A stretch of DNA of 64,000 bases. Origin: Nereocystis luetkeana (lineage: Eukaryota; Sar; Phaeophyceae; Laminariales; Laminariaceae). The position numbers were made by a program, and so were the translations under genes. This document shows positions 25,521 through 36,265 of the stretch, in pieces. Under the pieces are notes generated by a model that saw only the letters and a list, made by a program, of their open reading frames with translations, was not told the origin of the DNA and did no database searches. Within the stretch, counting starts at the first letter, position 1, and every line of letters starts with the position of its first letter. The stretch covers positions 7,680,740 to 7,744,739 of the forward strand of contig JARUPZ010000003.1 of NCBI GenBank assembly GCA_031213475.1, read 5' to 3'.

Positions 25521-25730
25521 TGTTTGGTAGGGCTGCCGAGAACCAGATGGCGTTGCTGGTAGAGGCATGCCGATACTGTGTTACTGTACGTTTGTCCGGG
25601 ACAAGTAAAAATGGACCTCGCGCCGCTTGCTCTAGGCGAGAATATCCCATACGCCCGGGTCCGTTTCCAGCCGGAAATAGTCCGGCCAGCGACAGCGTAA
25701 CATATCGATCCCCCCCCCCCTTTTTTATAT

Positions 25731-26250
25731 AAGTTGGGTTGGTGTCGATTGGCAACGACCCTGTAAATCATTCTGCTCACTACGTGAGCTAGACAACCAG
25801 GGTACCGTTTTTTTTTCTTTTTTGGCGGTCGCCCACAGCTGGTTGTCGAGTTAGATCATTTGTGCGAGATAAAGAACCTTTACTCCGCACAAGGGAATTG
25901 ATCGTATCACGTAGTGTTCAAGGTAAGGCACCCAAGAAGCAGTTACATAGTGCTCCCATTGCTGTCTCTGGAAATACCTACTCAGGAAATTAAATTAACT
26001 CATTGAAGCTGTCGTCCATATGCAAGTCCGCCTACGCGGTTCTTAGTAGGATGCAGCTCACCCTTCATGCGACTCGCCAGACACCTCACGGCGCTTCGCG
26101 CTTGGTGCAAGCAATGTCTGCCTGGTCGGTGAAACCCGACATGCTCCGTCCCGGCATTGTAGGGATGCGAGGGTCTATGGTCATACGGCTACGGCCATGC
26201 ATGAGATCGAGTACATCTCTCCTATCGAGTACGCCCCCCCCCCCCCCCCC
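25731..26250 (+). mobile_element. Family A repeat, full length (reference copy)
   Basis: About 510 bp. It begins TTGGGTTGGTGTCGATTGGC just after a C10 tract and ends CCTATCGAGTACGC plus C17. An inner block, GACACCTCACGGCGCTTCGC, is shared with the 16.6, 44.8 and 57.7 kb copies. No open frame is shared between copies, which suggests a non-autonomous element. Confidence 0.8.
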
Positions 26251-26257
26251 GCTCCGT

Positions 26258-26334
26258 CTCGAAAGGGATGCGTGGTCAATGGTCAATGACTAAGGCAAGT
26301 AACAAATGAGTACGCCCCCCCCCCCCCCCCCCCC
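26258..26334 (+). repeat. Family B repeat, 3' part, ending in C tract
   Basis: TCTCGAAAGGGATGCGTGGT through CAAATGAGTACGC and a long C run. It sits directly after the C tract of the family A copy. Confidence 0.75.
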
Positions 26335-26713
26335 ACCCCGCGCGCCGTCCTTATGGACGCGTCTATGCTTGCCGAGGGGTTGATGGGAAGCACAGCGTCA
26401 CTGATCCGCGGATCTACCGATTCCATCCATCCATCCGTTCATACATCAACGTTTCTTCCCATCTGAACATCTGGTCATTACCGTAGTTGTTTCCCCCCCC
26501 CCACACCCCTAGACCCCCTCCACCCACAACGCCCTCATCATTCCTCAACCCGCCTACCCAGCCACCCAACCATACACCCATACACCCACTCAATCAACCC
26601 ACCAACTCATTCACTCACCCTCTCATCCACTCACCCCCCCCCCCCCCCCCTCCCCCGCCTCCACTCCACCCGCTTCTCTACTTCTCTCCCACCGACCAAC
26701 CCGCCGGTCTTGT

Positions 26714-28984
26714 CTATCTGGGGGCCTCCTTCTGTCCACCCGTCCTCGGCTGTCGCCCCACGGCCCGAGAATTGCCTGCGGCGAAGAGAGGGTTCTTCAC
26801 AACAAATCCACCGCCACCACCGCCGCCACCGCCACCGAGGTCACCGTCGTCTTCCGATCTGTTCCTCCTCGCCCTCACGTTGTCAAACCCGCGGTCGCCC
26901 TTCCTCTTCCCCTTAGCTGCAGCCGCCGTGGCCACCACCGCCGAGGAAGCCGCCGAGGGGAAATGGAAAGAGGTCGACCCCCCCCCCGCCCCGTGCGGTT
27001 CGGGCACGCTGTAGAGAGTTCGACCGTTGCTGCTGCTGCTGCTGCCACCGCCGCCGCTAACAATGCTGGCAATGGTACTGGAAAGGCTGGGAAGGCTGCC
27101 AAAGCTGCCAACGCTACCGCCCCCACCGCTTTGCCTCCCCACGCTTCCGCCACTGCCGCCGACCCCCCCTCGACGATGCACTCTGGAACTACCTGCAGTC
27201 GCTCTCTCGTCCACCAGTGGTTCCTGCTTCGACCGATCTCGTTCCTCTGAACGTTTTCCCCAGCTCTTGCTGAATGCCTTTCCGATAAAACTACCACCCC
27301 CACCACCGCCTCCACCACCGCCACCACCACCACCACCACCACCACCACCGCCGCCACCACCGCCACCACCACCACCACCACCACCGCCACCACCACCACC
27401 GCCACCGCCACCGCCACCGCCGCCACCGCCACCATCTTCGCCGCCTCCAACGCCTCCGCCGCTACCACCGACGCCATTCCCGTCTAAGTGTAAAAGTGAG
27501 TTCGCCTCCCACTCCCGGCGTAGATCCTCTCCGTCCTCGGAGTCGCTTTCGCTGTACTGCCTGCTGAGGCCGAACGCCTTGCTGACGTCAAAGATGCTCG
27601 ACAGCGCTGCGCCTTCTCCCTTAGCCCTGCCTCTGGTCCCTCCACTAGTAGCGGCCCCTGCGTTTTGCACCCCCCTCGCTCCCAGCCCCCCCCCTCCCCC
27701 TCGGCCTCCGTTCCTTAGTCTCCGCGCTAGTCCTCCCCTTCCAACTAGCCGTCCATCCCCTGCTTGCCGTTCGTGTCCCCCTCCCCCTCTCCCTCCCCGC
27801 TTCCCTCCTCCCACTCCTTGTACCGAAGCGCCTCCGCCCCCGACTGATGGTCTGGGCCTGTGGAAGTGGAGGCCGGCTTCGGGGCTGCTGCACAGTGATG
27901 GGAATGGTCGAATGCGTGGCGGTGCTTGCGGCGCTTGTGGCGCCTGCGGTGCCTGCGGTGTGTCGAGTGGGGGGCACGTCGGGGTGGGAAGAACTATGGA
28001 TACCTCCGGCATGGTGTCCCCTTCTTTTCTTTCCTCGCATGGCTGCGGCTGGTAGCGACGGATTGTATAGTCTCTGGGGTTGCTGCTGGTGTTGTCGCTG
28101 TTGTCGCTCCTGCCGCTGTTGCTTCTGCCCCTGCGGATACTATCCCTGCTGCTGCTGCCGCCGTAAGTGCTGCTGCTGCTGCTGCTATCACTATCGCTGC
28201 TGCAGCAGTCGCCACTGATTTTGTTATTGTTGTTGGTGTCGTCGTCGTTGCTAACTCTATTGTTGTTGACGGTGTGGATGCTGCAGCCATCGCTGCTCTC
28301 GCTGCTGCTGCTGCTGCTACTGCTTCTTCTGTTGTACTTCTTGTTTCTTGTGCCGATGTCGTTGTTTTCCTTGTTGCTGGCGTTGTCGGCGCCGTTGTCG
28401 AGGTTGGTGTTGTTGAAGTCGCGCTCGTTGTTGTTGCTGCTCTCGTTGTTGTTGTTGCTCTTGTTGTTGTTGTCGTTGTTGACGTTGTTGATGTTGTGGT
28501 TGTTGATGTTGTTGATGTTGTTGATGTTGTTGATGTTGTTGTTGTTGTTGCTGCTGCCGCCATCATTGCTCAAACCCTCGCTGCTGCTACTGCCACCGCC
28601 GCCGCCGCCGCCGCCGCCGCCGCTGCTGCTGCTGCTTATTCTATGGTACCTGCCGTCCTTGCTGCTGCCACTGTTATGTATGCTGCTGTTGTTGCTGCTG
28701 TTACTGCTGCTGCTTCGGATGATGCTGATGCCACGGCCGATGCTGCTGATTTCGTCATCACCATCCCGGTTGGCACCAGACTCGACTCCGCCAGCGCTAC
28801 TACCAGAGGAGTCGGCCGTGTCCGTGGGTGATCGACACTGAAGCAAGGGACGTAGGAGCAAAAGCAAGTACGCGAGCGCAAGCGTGAGAAAATACGCGGC
28901 GGTGGGGACGGCGGCGGCGGCGGCCTGGGTGGGTGGGGGGATCACAGCTGGAAAACGAGGAAACGAACTGCTACAACGGAGCAC
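26714..28984 (-). CDS. Large low-complexity open frame, probable exon
   Basis: I do not recognise the product. The frame is open for 757 codons and ends at TAG 26714-26716. The left boundary used here is not an ATG: it is the base after a CAG acceptor-like site (ATTTGTGCATACCAG|GTGCTC), so this may be an internal or last exon whose upstream exon is unidentified. Near the start is one hydrophobic helix (core YFLTLALAYLLLLLRPLL). Then come Ser/Asn-rich runs, a less repetitive stretch (SKAFGLSRQYSESDSEDGED), a Gly tract of about 60 residues at about 27290-27440, and a basic/Ser region (FIGKAFSKSWGKRSEERDRS). The opposite strand is also open (poly-Pro) across the Gly tract. The non-repetitive islands of mixed charge are the main argument for coding. 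Confidence 0.45.
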   Translation of the reverse strand: MLRCSSSFPRFPAVIPPPTQAAAAAVPTAAYFLTLALAYLLLLLRPLLQCRSPTDTADSSGSSAGGVESGANRDGDDEISSIGRGISIIRSSSSNSSNNSSIHNSGSSKDGRYHRISSSSSGGGGGGGGGGSSSSEGLSNDGGSSNNNNNINNINNINNINNHNINNVNNDNNNKSNNNNESSNNNERDFNNTNLDNGADNASNKENNDIGTRNKKYNRRSSSSSSSSESSDGCSIHTVNNNRVSNDDDTNNNNKISGDCCSSDSDSSSSSSTYGGSSSRDSIRRGRSNSGRSDNSDNTSSNPRDYTIRRYQPQPCEERKEGDTMPEVSIVLPTPTCPPLDTPQAPQAPQAPQAPPRIRPFPSLCSSPEAGLHFHRPRPSVGGGGASVQGVGGGKRGGRGGGGHERQAGDGRLVGRGGLARRLRNGGRGGGGGLGARGVQNAGAATSGGTRGRAKGEGAALSSIFDVSKAFGLSRQYSESDSEDGEDLRREWEANSLLHLDGNGVGGSGGGVGGGEDGGGGGGGGGGGGGGGGGGGGGGGGGGGGGGGGGGGGGGGGGGGGGGGSFIGKAFSKSWGKRSEERDRSKQEPLVDERATAGSSRVHRRGGVGGSGGSVGRQSGGGGSVGSFGSLPSLSSTIASIVSGGGGSSSSSNGRTLYSVPEPHGAGGGSTSFHFPSAASSAVVATAAAAKGKRKGDRGFDNVRARRNRSEDDGDLGGGGGGGGGGFVVKNPLFAAGNSRAVGRQPRTGGQKEAPR
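27292..27440. repeat. CCACCG/CCACCA array
   Basis: About 150 bp of CCACC(G/A) units, read as poly-Gly on the minus strand and poly-Pro on the plus strand. Confidence 0.9.
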
Positions 28985-29054
28985 CTGGTATGCACAAATA
29001 GGAGCAAAACCACACTCCTCCCTTTCATCTGTCTATTGTGTATGAGCTATGCCT

Positions 29055-29158
29055 CTACGGTGCGTTCATTTACGGTGCGATCGACTACAGTGCGGTTTAT
29101 TGCAGTGCGGTCTATTGCAGGGCGGTCCACTGCAGTGCGGTCTAATGTGGTGCCGTAG
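29055..29158 (-). repeat. 15-bp minisatellite
   Basis: About six to seven imperfect units of the type GTGCGGTCTATTGCA on the plus strand. Because the period is divisible by three, the minus strand reads as a five-residue repeat (DRTAV/DRTAI). Confidence 0.8.
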
Positions 29159-29387
29159 AGAGGGTACACTTCTGACGGACGGGGCGTCCTCAACTGAGCA
29201 TTGTTGAACTGATACCGAGTGTGTTTGCAGCCTAGTTTCAAGTGATATCAGTAAACGCTTGTTGTTGTGATAGGCCTAGGCAATGGACGTTTTCGCCGAG
29301 TGGCGCTTTAAGGCATTACTCAAGGCCGTGTTGGGGGGGAAAGGTGCACGTAGACCTCCTCTTTTGAGCATTTTGAGAAACGCTCCT

Positions 29388-29494
29388 GTTACGGGGGACC
29401 ATAGTTAATAGGACCAAATATTGTTAGTAAAAATATTCAAATATATAGGTTTTTATGTACACCATAGGTCCTATTAACTATCGTCCCCCGTAAT
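29388..29494. mobile_element. MITE-like foldback element, copy 4
   Basis: 107 bp. The arms TTACGGGGGACCATAGTTAA and the inverted CCTATTAACTATCGTCCCCC differ at one base over the first 20. Confidence 0.8.
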
Positions 29495-29783
29495 AGTATT
29501 TATGCGTACCGCCCCCCCCCCCCCCCCCCCCCCCCCCTCCCGCCGGCCCCCGCTATAGTCGTACATAGGTATACAATGGCAGGGCTCTGATAGCCCCAAC
29601 AGTCATGCAAGGATGGTGTTGCTCTCACAGTAACTCATTCCCCAGAAACTTAGCCCGAAAGTCACTAAAACAGGCTACGAAAAACTAAAAAGCGTCTAGA
29701 TGGGAAGACAACATAAATATCTGGTACAAAATAATACGCCTGTAGCGCAGTCAAGTACCAATAATGTACTTCGAAGTATATAT

Positions 29784-32700
29784 TTATGCATGGTGTACCG
29801 GTGGTTTAGTGTCGTCGCCCTGCTCCACGTTCACGCCCACGTCTGCAGCCTCGCCATCTCCATCTCCATTCGCATCTCCACCTCCCTCATTGTCACCGCT
29901 AGCGCGGCCGATCCTCTCCCCGGCCATACTCTCCATCACCTCCTCCCGAGCCCGACCGAACATGAACGCCGAGGTCGCCCTCGACATTAGGATGGACCTT
30001 CGGCACCAACTGGACAGCGGAATGCACACCGGGGCGCCCTCTCGAACGTACCTGTCCAGGATGCGCATGGTGGTGGCCTGGACGGCAAGGCACGGTACGT
30101 ACAACAGGAAACTTTCCATTAATGTATTTCACAACGAAAACAACACATGTATCTATTTTGTTTGTCATTCTACTGAGGGGCAAGCGGGGTTGGAGTGGGA
30201 GGGGTACCGGGTTGGTGGGTGGCGGGTGGGGTTGGGTGGGGGTTGGGGGGGGTGGGGAGTGGAGAGGGGCTTGGGGGGCGGGGGCGGGGGGCACTCATTG
30301 TCACGCATGGTTGACGGAGGTGTACTGGGGGAAGGCGTGATAATGGTGGGGACGGGTTGGGGAGGGGTTGTGGGGAAGGGGAGGGCAGGGGAGGGAGCAC
30401 GAACCAAATACCTGCAGCATGAAGTAGTCTCGCAACGACTCGCGGTCGATCGTCTCCATGAAAAACCAGGCCATAGCCGACGTCGGTGGCACTTCCTTTC
30501 CCGAAGGGGACACGGGGGCGGCTACCAGCAGCTCATCCGCTCTCATCCTCTCCTGGATCATGCCGTGGAACTGCTCCTGATGCCTCGTCTTCCCGCACCC
30601 CATGTCGTCACTTGCAGCGACCAGGGCAGAAGGTAACATCGGGCGCGGGATGGGGCGGAGCGGGGCGGGGGCGGGGTACGGTCGGTGGGGGTGGTGTGGG
30701 ATGGTGTGGTGTGGCGCGGTGTGGTGTGGTGTGGTTCTGTGTGGGGTGGGGTGGGGTGGAGTGGGGAGGGGAGGGGCTGGTTGAAGAATGAGATATATTG
30801 TCTCATATGCGCGCGACCGACGTATTACGTACTACAGTAATTTTGCCGTCCTCGCGTATCGCGCATTTAACGACGGTGCCAACAGTAAGTTGTCCACCAT
30901 CGCTATTAGTATTAATAGCATATAATGTTTGCGTGTTGTTCGCCATACGGCAGCGTGCAGCACGAGTTTCAACATTGATCACCCATATGAACATTCCCAG
31001 AAACGACGAACACACATTACGTACTGAAGTACAGATACATGTTTCATGTACTATCTTTGGTGTCTCTCTTTCTGTCTCTCACATGTCCTCGAAGGCTTCG
31101 TCAGTGAGAAAATAATCCGCGAGAGGCTTCAGCAAGGGCGGGACCATAACGGCCAAGGTGGTCACCGCAGCCGCCACCACCATCGCGCCCCTCCGCCCGC
31201 GAGGGTTCCCCTCCAGCCCTTGGTGTATGAGGGGAAGCGCCAAGACCGCCACGGCTAGAGCCACCGACGTTGCGACAGCCGCGGCAAACTCGTCTGGCGC
31301 CTTTTACATGCCGTTCATGTGACAGAGGGATATGCCATACACACGCGGGATTGGGCGGGGTGGGAAAGCCGAGGATAGCTTTTTTTATTTAGTTTGCGAA
31401 ATCGTACGAGAAGGAGGAAAACATGGGGAAGGGGGAAGAGAGGGGGGGGGGAAGGGGGGTACAGAGAGAGCGACAGGGAGGGAGGCAAGGAGGGAGGGAG
31501 CTAAAGGGATGTATATATAGACCAGCGAAAACAGTGAGGGACGCGTTGAGGAACGGGTTGGGGGACGCGTTGCCCCCCCCCCCCCCCCCAACATTTCCGA
31601 AAAACTTTTGTGATGCAGACGCAAATACTGGTAAAATACGCGGTGGCGCAGTCGCACACACCTGAAGTCGCGCCTTCCGGAGGCGATACGTAAGCACGGC
31701 TGTAGCCGCGGCCACAAGTACCATAACCCCGACCGCGAAGGCTTCCGGCACGTCGGACCGCGCCTCGCACTCTTGTGTGAGCGGATCGAATACCAGAATA
31801 CTTGGACGGGCGAGAAAGGTCGCCAGCGGTAGTAGCAGCAGCGGGACCAGCAGCGTCAACAGCTGTTTGACGTAGGACCAAGAGAAAGTTTGGAAGCGGT
31901 CATGGTAATGGTTTGGTGGGGGGGTGGGCGGGGAAGCTAGAGTTATGTCAAAGGGATGAGAGGCTGGGCTAAAAAGCGAACTCCGAATACTAGTACTGCG
32001 AAAAAGTTTATGTATCAAGAAGTAGTTCCGAGTACCCGCACTGTATTTTTTTCCCATATCATGGGGGCGCGGTTGTATTGAGGACATATCCCTTTTATGC
32101 TGTATCACAGGACCTGTTCAACTGAATCACTTGTGAGAAAGTTGTCGTTCATTTTGCAACGGTTGTAGGTCCACGTTGAGCCACAGGTCAGCGTCGAAGG
32201 CCGATACGACAATACATGCTTGTACCACGACGGGAGAGAAGCGGAAGGTTCTTACTACAATTTATCGGCACACTTAAACATTGTGTTGCGTGCTTTCGAC
32301 GTGATGTGTGCTGGGTCAGAGAAGTAGCGTACCCCTCGCGCGGCACAAGCGCAAGCACGCGTGATTGCGACTTCGCGCTTTATCGGCATGGGGTCTTTTC
32401 TCATCGGAGAACAACTGCACATCATACACATCGCACACGGTATACACATATCAGGCCCTTATGCATCAGACAACTATTATACAAACCATACACACCAAGC
32501 ACGTTCTTCACACCATACACAATAGCATCATGCACCATATACACATCATGCATCAATACTGATACGCTTCATACGCCTCATACATATCATCCACATCATC
32601 CACATGATCATCGATATAGTATCACTGCTGCCAATGACGTGGGGGTGGAACGTTGACGAGGACTAGAATAGACGAGGACTTGCCAAGAGAGGAAGGCGCA

Positions 32701-34319
32701 AGTGGGAGCTCTTGACAAGGGACAACGATATAGCCGTTGGTCCAGAATGATAGAAGAGGGAACGCTGCTGCGGGACTAGAAGGTGTTCGACTGAAGGTAG
32801 AATGCAACATGTAAGATACATCGTCGGAGGGCAAGCTTGATGTTGAGTTATGGTCATACACGCCGTACACATCATACACGTCATACTCATAATATACATC
32901 GTAAACAACATATACACCATCTGCGTCATACACGCCATCCATGCAGCACATGCATACGCACATGAATCAGACTCCGCCCTGCCCCGGCCCGCCCCGCTCT
33001 GATAGCGATACATACTCTCACCAGCCTTACCGCAAAAAATAAAGGCTTTTGGGTATCCCGCAAAACTTGCTCTAACCTCCCAGATAATCGCGATCTTATT
33101 TCTATGATGTGATGCACCACTCTCTACCCAGACGCAAGAACCAATATGATTTCATACTGTTCCACAACAAGCACTCCTCGCACTTTGGGACACATTGGTG
33201 TACAGTACGTGCCTGCAGAGGAACCGGCCACATGGCTCCGTTGTGCAGGACGAGGACGCTGTGCGTCCTGTACACGCGGACGCAGGCGCAGGAGAACAGC
33301 CCCCCGGCCCCCGCCCACAGCAGACACGCCTTCGCTCCGCAGCCCACGGGCTGCGAGACCTCTTCCATCTTCGCCCCCCACAGCCCGTACCTCATCGCCG
33401 CGGCCACGGTGCACAGCGTCCCCTTCTCGAGAGTTTTTAACAAACGAAAAAACAAAACAAATAGCAATTGACGCAATGTTCCCGGGGGGCGTCGGCGTGA
33501 GTACGAGGTAGGAGGAAAACAAGGAGTCTCGGGGAGGGGAGGAGGGGGGGGCGTACTCCCGCGTTGTCTTTGCCTTAGTCTCTTGGCCAGTCACCGCGCA
33601 TCCCTTTCGGGAAGGAGCACCGCTCCTACTTCTGTCACAGGGAGGGGGGGGGTCACTTGCTGCTTGTGAGTTGTCCTTCGAAGTCTAGCCGAGGAGCGCG
33701 ATGAGAGTCTCCAGGTATGTATACACGAGGTATGTGAACGTGGTGGGACGCGGTGGGGCGCTGCTGCTGCAAGTGTTTTCTCGCTTCTTGAGGTATATTA
33801 ACTTCTTCCAGTACTATGCTTGTACTCCTGACATGTTTTGAGCAATGTCGCCGTTGTTGGGGAGGGACTGGCTGGTGTGTGTCACGACCCGAGGTCCTGA
33901 ACAAATCTCCCCCAGATCTCCGCGCCAAGATCTTCGCCGCAAATTTCGGTATGCGTGTATTAATAGTACCTCGTGAGGTGTGTGTCATGCCTTACAGGCA
34001 GCTTGCGAGCTCAACATACGCAATGTCAGTCAATGCAGGCGGTTTGCGAGCTCCTCGACGCGGACTGGTTCAGTCAAATCCCTTCTTGCGCGAGCGTTGA
34101 TCGATATTGCGCTATATCATGGCTCTCACTGGTTTTCCGGGGGTAAGTATACAGTAGTAGTAATTGTACTTACAGTAGAGTCCTTAGAACCTACTACGGT
34201 TAATAAACAGACGGGGGTATGCACCGTAGTTAGCAGTGTGTGTTTTCGGGTCCATTGTGGGCTCTGATGACCCGCACATATACCTGATATTAGTACATAT
34301 ATACTTCGAAGTAATATAT

Positions 34320-34371
<52 letters not shown>

Positions 34372-35741
34372 CCCCTCCGTAAAAAATAGGTGTATCGCTC
34401 CTACTTCTATACTAGACCTGCCATCCGACAATGTGCAGCATGAGTTGTCACGTTGATCAATCAAAACATTCCTGAAATGAAAGAAGAAATCTCCCTATCT
34501 ATGTATACGAAGGAAACCTTTACACCAAGTCTATCTATCTTCTACGTCGTATGTCTGCTTTCTTTTAGGTTTTATCTGCGATACTCCAATATTACTGTAG
34601 CACGTCACCAGGAACATGCACGATCCACTGATGGAGGGCTAAAGTACTCTCCTCATTCTTAGCAATTTTAATACATGTAGAGTACGATGCTTTTAATAGT
34701 TTGTTTTGCCAGGTGTATCGTGGGATAACTGTGCGTTATTATTGTATGAATAATACGTAAGGGGAACCACATACATTACATGCCGAATGCTTAATGGACA
34801 CGAGAACATCCGATTCGGTGTCTACGTAGAAAATAACGACTTACCAGGTACCATGCACAGTATACACAACCCTCCGACTTTGCGACACTGCGACTCACCC
34901 ACACATCGCACACCAAGTACCGCCCCCGGGAGCGGCAGGCTATGATAGCCACGAAACATCGCCCCCACAAGTAATGTATTCAATATTACCACCGGTCATC
35001 ATACACAGGTCATACGCGGTGGAACAACTCGTGTATGCGTTTTTTCCGTCGTATATGCGTTTTTCCGCAATGCTTCGTGCCCCATACACCGACTGAGAAC
35101 GAACGTGAACAAGCACCTGCGCCCGGTACACACGCCATTTTCATTGCTACTATTAATACATACTACTGTATATGCCTCACATCCGTCCAGTAGACTCCAA
35201 ACAGCGAAGCACCTCGACAAGTCGTCGTTAAAGCAGACTGATAGTCTAGACTGCCGTACTATTAATACCATACTGTACAATACCGTACTATTTAATGCTA
35301 CAGTACTGTAGTACTGCTAAATACTGTAGAAAGCAAAACAAGAATCAGTGTCAGTATCAGTCTACAAATCAGTAGTCACACCTGTTACCCTGGTGGTATA
35401 ATACATAGTGATCCAGCACAATCAATGTGAGTGTAAGTATGCCTGCGGTAGGTACGAACACCTATACCAGTCACCGGTATACTGCTGTGGTATGCGGTTG
35501 GGACGGAAACAAAGAGATAACGCAAAGAAAGACACGAACGAGGTGCACTCACAGTGAACGCGGTGCAAGCGAGAAGAGTCGGGATACTTGCCCTGTACGG
35601 GGGCCACGTCCGGTTCGCCAGAACGTGAAGCAGTAGCAGCGCCACCGCCACATCCACGCACGTCGCCACCCCTACGGCCGCGAGGTCCCGCTGGCCCACA
35701 GACTTCCAGGCGATCGTGTCCTCGCTGACGCCTGATGCCAT
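29784..35741 (-). CDS. Seven-transmembrane RGS protein, six exons
   Basis: Predicted regulator of heterotrimeric G-protein signalling: a 7TM membrane protein with a cytoplasmic RGS-like domain, the layout known from Arabidopsis RGS1. Exons (5' to 3'): 35741-35553, 33422-33213, 31862-31662, 31300-31083, 30610-30412 and 30077-29784; all phases agree and give 436 residues. Hydrophobic segments lie at about 20-42, 51-77, 94-114, 134-153, 172-193, 205-226 and 238-258. Helix 2 becomes continuous only when exons 1 and 2 are joined. The RGS-like part (about 275-400) has TSAMAWFFMETIDRES, with a Glu near 325, then MRILDRYVREGAPVCIPLSS and AREEVMESM. The tail is Gly/Asp-rich. The second intron starts with GC (CTGCAG|GCACGT). 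An in-frame TAA lies three codons before the ATG, fixing it as the first in-frame start. The RGS match is by pattern, not search. Confidence 0.75.
30190..30300 (+). repeat. G-rich low-complexity tract in RGS intron 5
   Basis: GGGTTGGGTGGG-type sequence. A second G-rich stretch (GGTGTGGTGTGG, about 30650-30780) lies in RGS intron 4. Confidence 0.8.
32395..32965 (+). repeat. Degenerate CATACACAT minisatellite in RGS intron 2
   Basis: Two blocks (about 32400-32600 and 32845-32965) rich in CATACACATCATACAC-type 9-bp units, separated by unique sequence. Confidence 0.7.
33545..33625 (-). repeat. Family B repeat, 3' part
   Basis: Reverse copy: G tract, GCGTACTC..., TCTTTGCCTTAGTCTCTTGG and GCGCATCCCTTTCGGGA. 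It lies inside RGS intron 1. Confidence 0.65.
34313..34368. repeat. AT dinucleotide run
   Basis: About 55 bp of alternating A and T with one interruption, inside RGS intron 1. It directly follows the palindrome TACTTCGAAGTA. Confidence 0.9.
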
Positions 35742-35899
35742 TATCCTTTAGTTCCTTCTCGCTGAGAACATACAATCAATCAATGTGTAGTAGAAGAAGA
35801 GGAGGGGTTGGTACAACGAATAGCACACACAGAGTCGTCAAGAAGTCATGGTACTGCAGCAACAGTCAGTGTAAGTCTCGCTTTCCTCGTAGATACCGT

Positions 35900-36265
35900 C
35901 TACCGCCCGTTCATTGCCGTCGCTGCGTGTTGAACGTGGTCCTCTTGAAAAGTTGTTGGGGTGATAGGCAGGATACCTTGTGTGGGGCCGTCTTTCGTTG
36001 CCCTCCCCCGTTCGTCTCCCTCCTCCTCCTCCGTCTCCTCCTCCTCCTCTTCCTCCTCCTCCTCCTCCTCCTCCTCCCCCTTTTCCACCTTCTCTTCCTC
36101 CTCCAACCTTAACACCTTACCAGCAGGCAGGGGTGGTAGCTCAATGCTCGTCACGACGAAATTTTGCACTCGCGGTCTCGTCGTCGGAACGATACGTTCA
36201 GCATGCATTGATTTAACCGTTGACGCTAATGTTTTGATTGACGGGGTGGATTCTTCATTCTTCAA
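35900..36265 (-). CDS. Small acidic open frame upstream of the RGS gene
   Basis: 121 codons beginning MKNEESTPSIKTLASTVKSM, with a Glu-rich run of about 30 residues encoded by a CTC/CTT array (36014-36075). It is on the RGS gene's strand and ends about 160 bp before the RGS start codon. A good donor (CCTGCTG|GTAAGG) after codon 49 and an acceptor-like TTCTCAG near 35770 raise the alternative that its 5' part is an upstream non-coding exon of the RGS transcript. I do not recognise the protein, and much of the frame is simple repeat. Confidence 0.2.
   Translation of the reverse strand: MKNEESTPSIKTLASTVKSMHAERIVPTTRPRVQNFVVTSIELPPLPAGKVLRLEEEEKVEKGEEEEEEEEEEEEEETEEEEGDERGRATKDGPTQGILPITPTTFQEDHVQHAATAMNGR

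Larger units (their letters stand above)
19711..26713. other. Intergenic region with dispersed repeats
   Basis: Begins as G-rich simple sequence (to about 19.95 kb) downstream of the MFS stop. It contains a CTG run (21.08 kb), a CGGA array (22.68 kb), family A copies (21.57, 23.2, 23.85, 25.46, 25.73 kb) and family B copies (22.8, 26.26 kb). C tracts lie next to nearly every repeat boundary. No exon with protein-family similarity was seen on either strand. Confidence 0.6.
28985..29783. other. Spacer between the RGS gene and the low-complexity frame
   Basis: Holds a 15-bp minisatellite (29055-29158), one intact MITE-like element (29388-29494) and a C26 tract (29512-29537). No exon was recognised. 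Confidence 0.6.

Noticed and set aside
27027-28055. Plus-strand poly-Pro frame opposite the Gly-rich frame
   Set aside because: A mirror of the CCACCG array; the minus strand is longer and has non-repetitive islands.
32395-32965. Possible CRISPR-like array (CATACACAT repeats)
   Set aside because: Units are 9 bp, degenerate and contiguous with no spacers, and they lie in a spliceosomal intron; a minisatellite.
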